From: Leucocoprinus leucothites
Lineage: Eukaryota; Basidiomycota; Agaricomycetes; Agaricales; Agaricaceae
Assembly (NCBI GenBank): GCA_013368445.1
Contig: JAACJO010000005.1
Span: 186,001 to 250,000, forward strand
Direction of reading: 5' to 3'
Length of the DNA: 64,000 nt
The stretch's first letter is position 1, and each line of letters starts with the position of its first letter. Of the stretch, positions 20,447-30,483 are shown one piece after another. Made by a program: the position numbers and the translations under genes. The notes below the pieces were generated by a model. That model saw only the letters and a program-made list of their open reading frames with translations. It was not told the DNA's origin and did no database searches.

Positions 20447-22185
20447 GGTGAGCCGCGAATCAAAAAGCCAGTGAGAGAGTGAGAGAGAAATGGACAAGTG
20501 AATGGACAAGAGTTTGAAGGATAAATAAGAGGTGCGAGTTATTTCGTAAACCCATAGATGCAGGGAGAGGAACCCAAAACAGCGGGCGAGGGGCGCAGGG
20601 TCAAAGTAAAAGGGAAGCAAATAGGTTGGATTCATGATTCCTGATGACATACATATTTTCCGCGGGTTCATCCATAAATGACATTGACCAACTCGTCAAC
20701 AAACAAGTGTTTCTTGAAGATACAGACAAGCGGTTTCGGGTAAAAATTGTCGTAAGGGTGTGTGTTTCTCTAGGGGGTAGATGCTGTTACAAGGGGTGCA
20801 GCTTGATCGGAGAGAGGTAGACAAGTTCCACTAGGTGATGGGTCGAGGTATGGACTCTAGAGGGCGGTGGGCGGCTGAGGGTGTGGGGAACGGTGACGGA
20901 GGGGAAGAAAGAGAGTGACAGAAGGTTTATAAGTCAAGGACGAGCATTCCAAGTGGCTCTGGGGGATGAGTTCGCCAAGCCCAAGACACATGTTCCTCGG
21001 GTCTGCCAGGACCTGCCTTCTGGGAAGATGCCAAGGCGGCTTGTGGAGAGATTTGAGATGTTTGATTACTTGGCTAACCAAACATATGGCTTATGTTGCT
21101 CCGCTTCTTCTTGATGTTTTCAGAAACATATGTGTACTAGACCTGTAAATTGGATGAGAGTTGGGCTTACTCGGTTGACAAAAGCAAGGGAAAGTAGGAG
21201 AGAGGGGGACTAGAATCATGGCTTGGCGCAACCCACGTAAGCCAAGGCCAACAGCCTTTGTTAACGCACCAATACAAACACAGCGATCAATCCACAGGAT
21301 CAAAGCATACCAGAAAGGGATAAGCCTCTCGGCTTGTCACTTTCCCCTTCAATGAATGCTTATAATCAGCGGGCGATACTCAATGTCAGGAAGGGCAGTA
21401 ATGCCGTTGTAAAAGAATCTCCTGAAATTTGCTTGGAACGTGAGTATGTAGTTCAGTCGGTGATAAGTAAAACAATTTATTTTCCAAGGCCGCTTGGCGA
21501 AGCAACACCCCCTTCTTTCCGCAAAGGATTATGAACTGAGGATTATGAATGAAACAGCTGAGCACTGTTAGGATGCATGGCGGTCCTGGTCGACCCGAAT
21601 CCGGTTGTAGTGGCGACAATCCAAGAAACGCTTCTGCATCCGACATTCAGAATGGCTCTCCTTCCAAGGGCTTAGTTTTCCGTAGGCACAGCGGAAGCAT
21701 TCCTGAGACGTTCTTGTTGCACATTATTTGCCAATGGGCTTGGCTGGAGATTCGGACTCTCGGAGAACGAATCTTGTCAATGCTGATAAGTATTTGCTTA
21801 AAGATGGTACACATCCTGAATCATGGACTCCTAAGACTCTGGCTGTGACCAGAAGAGTGGTAATTAGACCTTCTATAAGCTCCTTTCCTGTCGCGCCAAG
21901 ATACGGTAGCTGAGGCCGGGACTCGAATGTGGCTGGAACATTACGATCAGATATGTTTCCCACGCCTCCGAACTTCGGTCCGATCGGACGGATAGGCCTT
22001 CCGCAACCAAACGCCCGAACCTTCCCTCCATTTAACAGTCACGTTGGGAGGCGTTTGCTTTCAATAAAACGCCGTCAATCCTTTTGGTAGCTATATCGTA
22101 ACGGTGAGTTTTCTATAATAGTCTCCGGCCTTATCTTAAACGCACATCTCCCTTTGGCCAAGGACTTATCCAACCTCAGTAAACG
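20447..22185. other. Intergenic, no recognised gene
   Basis: This stretch holds the promoters of the divergent genes at 20446 (minus) and 22186 (plus). Short frames near 20857-21114, 21334-21646 and 21724-21963 overlap one another on both strands and have no motifs. TGATTTCCC-like or tRNA box motifs were looked for and not found. Confidence 0.5.
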
Positions 22186-23381
22186 ATGGCTTCCAATTTC
22201 ATTCAAACTGGAAAGAAAGTACGCCACTTTCTTCGCGTATCGGGACGGTCTTCGCTGTAATTGCTAACACCCTGATTGCAAAATTGCTCCTTCCTGAAAT
22301 TGTCTACGCCCCATGTCTTGGTTCAACTATATGCTTGGGAAATCGCTCACTCATACGTCATGCGTCTACCACCATGCTAGATCGTGGCCATAGGTAGGAA
22401 CTACGCCGCGCATGCCAAAGAACTTGGAAACAAGCCACCGAAGGAACCTTTCTTCTTCCTCAAACCAACATCAAGCTATGTTCCTTCTGGCGGGAAAGTC
22501 GAAATTCCTAGAGGAATCGTCGCTCATCACGAAGGTATGCGTGTTCGTCGATTTCTTCCATGTTGTATTGTTATCTCCATGATACTAAGCTGATATTTTC
22601 TCTTCTATGCACACGGGCACGTTTACACCACAGTGGAGCTTGGCCTTGTCATTGGCAAAAAGGGACGTGATATTCCAGCAGCCCAAGCCGACTCTTATGT
22701 TGCCGGGTATAGTGCGTTGCAGAATGAACCTCTCCGTGTTGATGTTTCATGTCATTGGTGCCTTTTCTTGACTAGCCCTTGCTGTGGACATGACAGCTCG
22801 TAATCTCCAAAACAAAGTCCGTAAGGCTGGGCTTCCTTGGTCTTCAGCCAAAGGATTCGATACCTTCACTCCTATTGGGCAAGTCCTTCTGAATGTTCGC
22901 GGCCTTGTTTGTAAAACTGATTTGGGGCTGATTGTTCTAGAGGGTGGATCCCAAAGAAAGATATCCCTGACCCTCATAACCTTCGGCTAAGCCTCGCGGT
23001 ACTTAGGTTTCTTGGCAGCCTCGCAGGAGGCGGAACTTGACTTCCTAATGTAGATAAACGGTGAAATCAAGCAAGATGGGTCGACAGGCGATATGATTTT
23101 CAGGATTCCGCAACTCATCGAACACGTCTCGTCTATTATGACACTCGAGGTTCGGCTCCTCCTCTCTACTCTTTCACTTGAAACTCAAGGTCACTTGTTT
23201 TCTTTTTATACAGGAAGGCGACTTGCTGTTGACAGGAACACCGGAGGGTGTCGGTCCTGTTGAGCCAGGGGATAAGGTGTTATGCGCACTTAAGGACGCA
23301 CAAGGAAAGGAGCTATTGAAGTTGGAGTTTGATGCTATACGAAGGGATCAGGGGTACCAATTCGTCCCAGATTTGGAGTAA
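22186..23381 (+). CDS. Fumarylacetoacetate hydrolase-domain protein, FAHD1-like acylpyruvase
   Basis: Seven exons: 22186..22218, 22381..22534, 22634..22711, 22776..22878, 22941..22998, 23054..23149 and 23214..23381, giving 229 aa (human FAHD1 is about 220). Signature blocks are present: '[15 protein letters not shown]', '[10 protein letters not shown]', the metal-binding '[14 protein letters not shown]' (two Glu), '[10 protein letters not shown]' (third acidic ligand, Asp), 'GFDTFTPIG', '[12 protein letters not shown]' and '[17 protein letters not shown]'. FAHD1 enzymes hydrolyse acylpyruvates and decarboxylate oxaloacetate with Mg2+, usually in mitochondria. No clear transit peptide is visible in the 11 residues of exon 1. 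The intron at 22879-22940 begins GCAAGT; the nearby GT would shift the frame to a stop, so this is most likely a GC-AG intron. Confidence 0.93.
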
Positions 23382-23517
23382 ATTCTAGAACCAAATGAAT
23401 TCTGATGAGATAGGACGACCTGTCGTATCTAAGCAAACGGCCCAGTGTGTGAAGAATCAAGTAAATACAAAACAAACTACCCGCCCAGCGGTCCGATATA
23501 GCACATTAATCATATTC

Positions 23518-25305
23518 TTAAACTAATAAAACTTCTGTCAAAACAGAGTCCTTCTCGACATCTTGCTGCCCTCTAATTCGAGCCCGGGCCTCGCTGAACA
23601 GTCGCGATGTCAACTCATCGTCCCCGGCAAGCATATCCATTATGTTCTGCAAATTGAATTCATGCCGTTGCCCTGACATCGCAGACCAGCGCGAAAAGGA
23701 CAGCAGTATCGTAGTTGTGGCTACGAGGACACAGGTAATGATAAACTGCGGGGTGGAAGTTACCAATGCTAAACGTTCCTCCGGTTGGGTAGCAGGAAGT
23801 CTCTCTGTGTCCCATGTCGAGGTAGCATTTGTTGGATCCTTGCGAAAACCGTCAAGGAATGCCTTGGCTGCGATGCCCACGATTTCGTCTATATTTTTGT
23901 TGATAGATGGAATGTCCAAGGGCGTATTGGTTGTCATGTCTTCCCAGTCAATGGTGCCGTTCATGAACGTGAGGGAAGCTATATCATTAACCCAACTGCT
24001 ATTCGCCTCCAACTCCACATTCAACACGCTTAACTGAGCTGCGGCGGAGAAGATCAGATTGGCGGCGGTTTTAGAGAATGTTTGGCCACTGGCATAATCT
24101 TCAAGAGTAGTAACGTTAACCGTCCCATTGTTGAAGAGACGAACATGACCTGTAGAAATACTAAAACTCGGGGTGCAGATGAGCACACTAGCGAGAGCAG
24201 CGGTATGTCGAATATTGGCCGCTCCAAGGGGTAGTATACTGGCAGGCAGATCACCGAGGTCAATGCCAAACGGAGTAGCCCCTTGCTCCATGAAACTAGC
24301 ATTTCCACCTGTAAACAGGTAGCCAGAAGCACCTGTATTTTTCATATCCTCGTCCAGCGTGAGCCAGAGCGGACTTATACTGGAGCCTGGACCTAATTAA
24401 GCAACCAAGTCAACTACTCCTTCGTCATCGAGATAGACCTAAACACACGTACTTGTGTCCTCGTCAGTGGGAGCGAGGTAGGTGTTCCAGGTATAGTTCC
24501 CGGCAGTCAGGTTACCCCAATCTGCGGAGTCAATGGGAGCCAAGTTTGAGAGGGTGATGGATGGCGCCACCCAATGACACTCATGGTGGAAGTGAACAAC
24601 TTCTGTGTCATAGTCCAATATCGTCCCGTGAAAGGCTGGGGGTAAAGGGACTAGTGTATTTGGGGGCAGTTGTAGTCCAGTCGACATATTTTCAGCTCGC
24701 TCCAGGCTGACGATAAGACTTGCGCGGGTCTGTGATGCGAGGTCTTTCCTCTTTGAATCGTTGTCTGATGAAATTTCAGACACCAATTTGCCGATTTCGA
24801 TAATGACTGAAACATCAACCTGTTGAGAGGAGGCATTTATCGCTCCGGGAGCCACCTTTGTAAGAGCCATCAGGGACAGTGAAGCCATAAAAGCGCATTT
24901 GAAAGTCCTGCTGGCATGCCAGAAGTGATGGATGTAGTCGAGGAAGTCCGATGTGAGGGTGGAAACTTTGTCATTAGAGCCTAGCTGGTTATCCTCTAGC
25001 CGTACGGACCACTCCCTGCTAAATTCATCGAGAATAATGGGTCCAGCGATGAGGGCGGCAACACTATGCCATAGGATGAAGACGGTGGTAAAGGCTCCCT
25101 TGATCTCTGAATCTTGGAATCGGTCCAAAACCCACTGAAAGGGAATGTGGAGAGGAACAGGTTTGATGACACACACCAATGCTAAGGAGAAAAACCCAAT
25201 TTCGATCGCGACGAAGAGCAGAAGGCGTAAGCAAAGGCGAAGCCCAGTGTCCCTGATTTTGGATAGCTTTTCTGGGAGTTGTCTGTAAACGAACTTGGTG
25301 GGCAT
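23518..25305 (-). CDS. Uncharacterised four-TM glycoprotein, paralogue 1
   Basis: Two exons, 25305..24453 and 24392..23518, joined across a 60-bp intron, give 575 aa. Predicted membrane helices lie at about 26-48, 70-92, 134-155 and 501-520. A large loop of about 340 residues between TM3 and TM4 has many N-x-S/T sequons and would be lumenal or extracellular. Blocks shared with the paralogue at 32469 include 'DSEIKGAFTTVFILWHS', 'EFSREWSVRL', 'LPPNTLVPLPP', 'HHECHW', 'IDLGDLPAS' and 'LDIPSINKN'. The same intron position (before SxISPL) is conserved. The C-terminal tail is short and cytosolic. I do not recognise the family and assign no function. It lies tail-to-tail with the FAHD1-like gene (136 bp apart). 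Confidence 0.9.
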
Positions 25306-25354
25306 TGCTTTGGTACTTGAGCAAACACCCTCGCCCTTTTTTATGAGGACTTCA

Positions 25355-25980
25355 CGAGACTATCTAGGCCACCCAGTGCTGATGATCTTTTCGATAGTGG
25401 TGATAACATTTTGACGGAGGTGAAGCACCCGGCCTGGCAGCGGATCTAGCATGAGTAAACGATTGATAGTATTTTCGCCTGTTGGTCCAGCGCATGATCC
25501 GTATAGTTATTTCGTCTTCGGTAACAATCATGTGGCACTACTACCCCGGCGGACAACCATCTGATACATGCCTATATGAGCCAGAGTAGTATATCAGTGC
25601 ACCATAAGCTGAGCCGAAAACCACTAAAATCGCCACCTCTATACTAATTCTCAACACCTTATGCCCAGGCCCCAGCCATCCACTCAGCACTGAACCCTAG
25701 CACCCTCCAGAACCCTGAGGAAGTGAGCTTTGTTTTTCCACTACCACCAATCGCGGTGAATGGGCCATCGGTTAAATGGTCCGCAGGCAAATTTAGAAGG
25801 CGGGGCACTAATTGCCGAGCACAGCTTTTTAATGGGTAGAAGTCATTCCTTTTTTTGATATTAATCAGTGATGACACAAGGAACCTGATGCCTGCATAAA
25901 TCACATCGAGTGCCTGACAACCTTGATAACTGTTGAAGACCGATGCTCTGGCAATATATCATCAGATAGTTGCCATATGT
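25355..25980. repeat. Degenerate tandem repeat, unit 1
   Basis: This upstream flank of paralogue 1 shares ordered blocks with unit 2. Examples are GATGATCTTTT, CGGACAACCATCT, CTAAAATCGC(C/T)ACCTCT, GGCAGGCAAATTTAG, AGCACAGCTTTTTAAT and GATAGTTGCC. Identity is patchy (roughly two-thirds by eye). No coding function is seen. Confidence 0.7.
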
Positions 25981-26101
25981 TATTTTTATGAAAACATATC
26001 TCAACGTTTACTACAATATTTGGTGCAGTGAAAGCCCGATAGATGTCAATTCACCTGTGTTTGATCTACCTTCTCCTTTTTCAATCTATGAGAACTCCAT
26101 A

Positions 26102-26711
26102 AAGTAGTCTCGCCATCTAGCGCTAATGATCTTTTCTTCAACCGGTGAGAGTTCGTCTTTATTTACACCATTTCTTATGGAGGTGGTAGGCTCTCTCTGG
26201 TTGTGGACACAGCATATAAATGAATCATATATCCCGATCGACCCTTGGGCGCAGTTCGCCTGGTCGCACAATCCGTGGAGCTATACGCTCTTCAGCAACA
26301 ATCGCGTTCCTGGACAACCACCATCTAATAGTAGATGTACCTGCATGAGTCAGACAAATATATTAGTACACCGTTTGACCGAGTCGAAACCCACCTAAAT
26401 CGCTACCTCTGTAATCCCCAAAACGTTAAGGCTTATGTCCAGCCACCCACTAAGCCGTGGCATCCCACATAGCTCAGAAGAAGCAAGTACAACTTATCTG
26501 TACCCACCGACCATAGTGTGAACGAGCTATCGTTCAAACGGACGGCAGGCAAATTTAGCTGAGTACAGCTTTTTATGAGCAGAAGTCACTTTCTGTTCTT
26601 GATACAGATGACTCAAGAAACCTGATGCCTGTGTAGCTCACATCGAAAACGATTCTGATAACTTTCGAAAATCGACGCGCCGGCGCCGTACCATCTGATA
26701 GTTGCCCCGTG
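26102..26711. repeat. Degenerate tandem repeat, unit 2
   Basis: Blocks occur in the same order as unit 1: AATGATCTTTTC, GGACAACCACCATCT, CTAAATCGCTACCTCT, GGCAGGCAAATTTAG, AGTACAGCTTTTTAT, AACCTGATGCCTGTGTAG and GATAGTTGCC. Spacing is similar. Confidence 0.7.
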
Positions 26712-27598
26712 TAGTGAAAATGAAAAGAAAGAACGCGCCTAAAGCCATACGAGAAAGCGAGCTAAATCCAGTCAACACTGCACGCCACAATAGCTCGTTC
26801 TTGTGGGAACATTTAAGCTTCAACGGAGTGCCTATATTTGTTCGAACAGACATCAGCAAACCAGAATGGAGCAAGGAAGCCTATCAGAACACCTTGTTCA
26901 AAATCGGCGCAACAAACGAAGGGAATTCTATCCCAAACAAGGACTATGTCAGGAATTTCATCATCCCAGGACCATAGTACAGTACGTTATCGAGATTATC
27001 GCGGTACGTCCGCTTGCATAGATCCATCGAGTTGGAATCGAAGCTAGTCTTGAGGTAGATACTTTCGTGACATGTCGGGTTCTGAACAGATGTTTGTCAA
27101 ATGCAACTGAAGATTGTACTATACACAAAATCGCGATTACGCGAGTACTTGATGATGAATGATTGAAGATATCCCCGAAGAGAGAAGCAACGGCGAGCCC
27201 GAGACAAATGTAACAGCAACAGATTTAAGGAATTGAAAAGGAGAACAGGACAATGTAACATCCAAGCAGGGATAGTGCTACCACCTCACGCCGCCACCAC
27301 GACGAAAAAAAAAAAAAAAAGAAAGAGGAATCAAGTCAACAGAGAACGGGGGTGCTGAGAAAAGACCAAGCTATCACAAGATAGAAATCGGAAAAAATAT
27401 ACAAGCGTTCCTTCTTTCATGAATAAATGAGAACCAAAACCATTTGCCAAAGCAGCTTTGGCTTTTTGACGTCTTTCAGTCGTTTTTTGGTAGGACAATC
27501 CAGTTGGGTATCGACGATAGGAATGGAATTGACCGGCAAGGAGAGTTCAGGCTCGAGTTCGAGTTCGATGAATAAACGTCTCGATATATTCATTACGT
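26712..27598. other. Spacer downstream of ILV2
   Basis: This stretch contains an 85-codon ATG frame (26720-26977, plus) of no recognised family and a run of 16 A at 27305-27320. It probably includes the ILV2 3' UTR on the minus strand. Confidence 0.45.
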
Positions 27599-29984
27599 TC
27601 AGGCCTTACGATTGGCCAATATCGGGTGAAGAATGAACTCGTGTAAAGGCTTTCCGGCCACAACCTAAGATACGGCGAACCAATGATTAGTCATCCTATG
27701 ACAGTCGGTAGTCGGAGCTCGTACCATCGGGAAAACATGCTCGTTCTTTTCTACTATACACTCCATCACAATTGGTTTGTTGTTGTCGTACTCCAAAAAC
27801 TCCTTCATCTTAGCGGGAAGTTCTTCGGCACTATGGCATCGAATGGCATGGACACCCATTGCCTGGGCCAGGCGTACGAAATCCGGGTTGGTCATTTCCG
27901 TGTGCGAATAGCGTTTTCCGTAAAAGAGATCTACAAAATAGGTGAGTATATGCGCGTCAAAAATCATAATTATAAAAATAGTTAAGGCAGGATGATGAAC
28001 AAATGCGATATCGCATGCGGGGGAAGGAAGAGGGAAAAAAAAAGCAGTTCAGCTTACCCTGCCATTGCAAAACCATGCCCTGGAACTCATTGTTCAAGAT
28101 GAGAGCCTTTACACCAATGTTGAACTGGGATGCAGTGGCGAGCTCCATAGCGGTCATACTGAACGACGCGTCGCCGTCGATGTCGATGACGGTCTTGTTA
28201 GGAGCAGCAACCTTGGCGCCAATGGCAGCAGGTAGACCGAATCCCATCGTCTAGAAACAACAGTGGATCAGAAAATACAATTCTGAGACCAAGGGAAGAG
28301 AAAAAAAACTGACACCCAGACCACCAGAGGTAACAATCGATCTCGGATGCTTCCACCTGAAATGCTGCGCAGCCCACATCTGATGTTGACCAACGCCAGT
28401 TGCAACCACTATGTCTTCCTTCCTATCTGCACACTGCCTGTCCAGTTCCTCTATAACTTCTTGTGGCTTCATGCTCTGACCCTTCTCGCTCTTCTCGTAC
28501 ACGAAAGGATAAGCAGCCTTCCATTGCTGAATGTCCTTGAACCAGGCCTCTCTCGGCGAATTCTCAATCAAGGGCACGAGAGCAGCCAAATTCGTCGTCA
28601 CATCACCTAAGATCGGAATAGAGGCGTCGACGACTTTATTCACGTTCTTAGGCTGGATCTCAAAGTGGATAATACCACCACGACCTTGAGCGGCGGCGGC
28701 ACGCGCAGCAGGTGCAAACTGATCGATTGTGCCAGTCACACGATCGTCGAAGCGACCGCCGAGGGCAATGATGACATCGGCTTGTTGCATGGCAAGGTTA
28801 GCGTAGGCACTACCGTGCATACCAAGCATGTGTAGAGAGCGAGGGTCGGTCTCGTCGAAGGCGCCGAGACCTTGAAGAGTTGTGCATACGGGAACGTTTC
28901 CCTTTTCCGCCAGCTCCTTCAGAAGTTTGGGGCCTGCGGGGGAGGCGAGAACTCCGTTACCAGCATAGATCACAGGTTTCTGAGCTTGATTAATCAAGAT
29001 AGCAGCTTGCCTGATAGACCGAGTGTCTGTTGGTGCCTCAAGCATCTGCAAAGGATTGGTGGGGAGGCCGAGGTTGATACCGGGAGTAGTGGCCTTATAG
29101 GGGAGGGGTGTGCGGAGGATTCCAGCGGTAACATCTTTAGGTAGATCCACCAGAACAGGTCCAGGCCTGCCTGAGGTGGCGATCTTGAATGCCTCATTGA
29201 TGCGACGAGGAAGTTCAGCGATGTCCTTGACCATAACGTTCCATTTCGTGCAACTGCGGGAGATACCAACAATGTCGGCCTCTTGGAATGCGTCGGAGCC
29301 AATGGCAGAAGTGGCAACTTGGCCGGAGAACACAACCAGGGGGATACCATCGCTTAGGGCATCCTGCATGGGGGTTACCACATTGGTAGCGCCAGGGCCT
29401 GATGTCACAAGAACGACACCAGGCTTTCCTGACACACGAGCGTAGCCCTCTGCCATGTGACCAGCTCCCTGTTCATGACGGGGTAGGATGAATTCGAAAT
29501 GGGGGGACCTATAGATGGCATCGAACACGGGAAGAATAGCGCCTCCGGGGTAGCCAAAAATATGTTTGACGCCGTGTCGAAGCATCATCTCGTGGAAAAT
29601 TTGACCACCAGAGAGCCCGACAAAGGTATGGTCCAGCGGTGCATTGGGGACGGGTCCCGGTCCGTTGATTGATGGTGGTAGACGGACATTGTTCGGGGTG
29701 GGGACTTGCTGGAAACCTGGTGCTGGATTAGGGCGACTAAATGGAGGCCAGGTAGACATTCAGAAAAGGAACATCGGGATGGCATTGTCAACGTACATGG
29801 GAGGTGCAGGTGAGGCCTTTGCAGCGGAAGAGCGACTGATATGGCGAGCATGTTCTCGTACTCTTGATTTTGCATCGACAATGGAAGGGCCAGCGATCGC
29901 GGTGGTTGAACGACAGCGAACAAAGGAGGTCGCTGGGTTCTTTTGGTGGGCTGATACACGGATTCGAGCAGCAGGGAGAGCCAT
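27599..29984 (-). CDS. ILV2: Acetolactate synthase catalytic subunit
   Basis: Five exons: 29984..29797, 29736..28314, 28250..28058, 27930..27725 and 27664..27599, giving 691 aa, close to the yeast enzyme (687). It makes acetolactate/acetohydroxybutyrate from pyruvate in mitochondria using ThDP, Mg2+ and FAD, the first common step to Val, Leu and Ile. The first 60 or so residues are Arg/Ala/Ser-rich, a likely transit peptide. Glu151 in 'PRHEQGAGH' is the catalytic Glu. 'IDGDASF' (563 on) to 'NNEFQ' (590-591) is the ThDP/Mg motif. Trp600 in 'VLQWQ' lines the herbicide site. Ala204 in '[15 protein letters not shown]' stands where yeast has Pro192. The C-terminus is '[12 protein letters not shown]...NRKA'. 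The 60-bp first intron has an in-frame TGA directly followed by ATG. Gcn4-type sites lie upstream. Confidence 0.97.
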
Positions 29985-30093
29985 TGTAGTAACTGTTCTG
30001 TCCGACAACGACCAACAAAGTCAGGGGGAGGATGGTGGAAGGAGGGATGGTCTGAACTGGCCAATCACTGCAAACTTTTTTTAATCACTGCTT

Positions 30094-30100
30094 TGACTCA
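30094..30100. promoter_or_regulatory. Gcn4/CPC1-type site upstream of ILV2
   Basis: TGACTCA lies about 110 bp upstream of the ILV2 ATG. It is the consensus for general amino-acid control bZIP factors (Gcn4/CPC1/CpcA), which activate ILV genes in yeast. An inverted CCAAT (ATTGG) follows at about 30118. Confidence 0.6.
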
Positions 30101-30430
30101 ACGAATTTCAAATGTCCGATTGGCCCTCGGCCGACTCCACAACAATCACCTGATTTCATCAAATTCATCTACCCTTTCCTATTTCGGTTCGTCCCTGTGC
30201 TTCTCGATCCCAGCTCAGGCTGCTTTTGTTGGCGAAGGAGGCAGCTGCTTCATTTGCACATAGTACCTATTCTATATACTTGAACAAGCAGGGGAGACCA
30301 CCAGAAAAATCTAGGAAAGCATGGCTGGTCTCTGCAGTTCATTCCAGTAGTCATACACCTGAATTTCGACCCTGACACACTCCCCGAACTATCCTCACCT
30401 TGGCGGACTTCAGCTTTCGGCGAGTTTGAC

Positions 30431-30437
30431 TGAGTCA
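30431..30437. promoter_or_regulatory. Second Gcn4/CPC1-type site, distal
   Basis: TGAGTCA, the reverse complement of the proximal site, lies about 450 bp upstream of ILV2. This is far for a fungal promoter, so its role is uncertain. Confidence 0.35.
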
Positions 30438-30449
30438 TGAATAAAATGC

Positions 30450-30483
30450 AAAAGGTTTTCATGGGCAAAAGGTTTTCATGGGC
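30450..30483. repeat. Perfect 17-bp tandem direct repeat
   Basis: AAAAGGTTTTCATGGGC occurs at 30450-30466 and again immediately at 30467-30483 without a mismatch, suggesting a recent slippage or footprint event. Confidence 0.75.

Noticed and set aside
21905..21930. TTCGAGTCC-like motif on the minus strand as a tRNA T-loop
   Set aside because: The flanking bases do not form a T-stem and no cloverleaf can be drawn.
26720..26977. 85-codon plus-strand ATG frame in the ILV2 3' spacer that reads as soluble protein
   Set aside because: No family resemblance, no promoter or splice support, and it abuts a degenerate non-coding tandem repeat. Kept only as a note.
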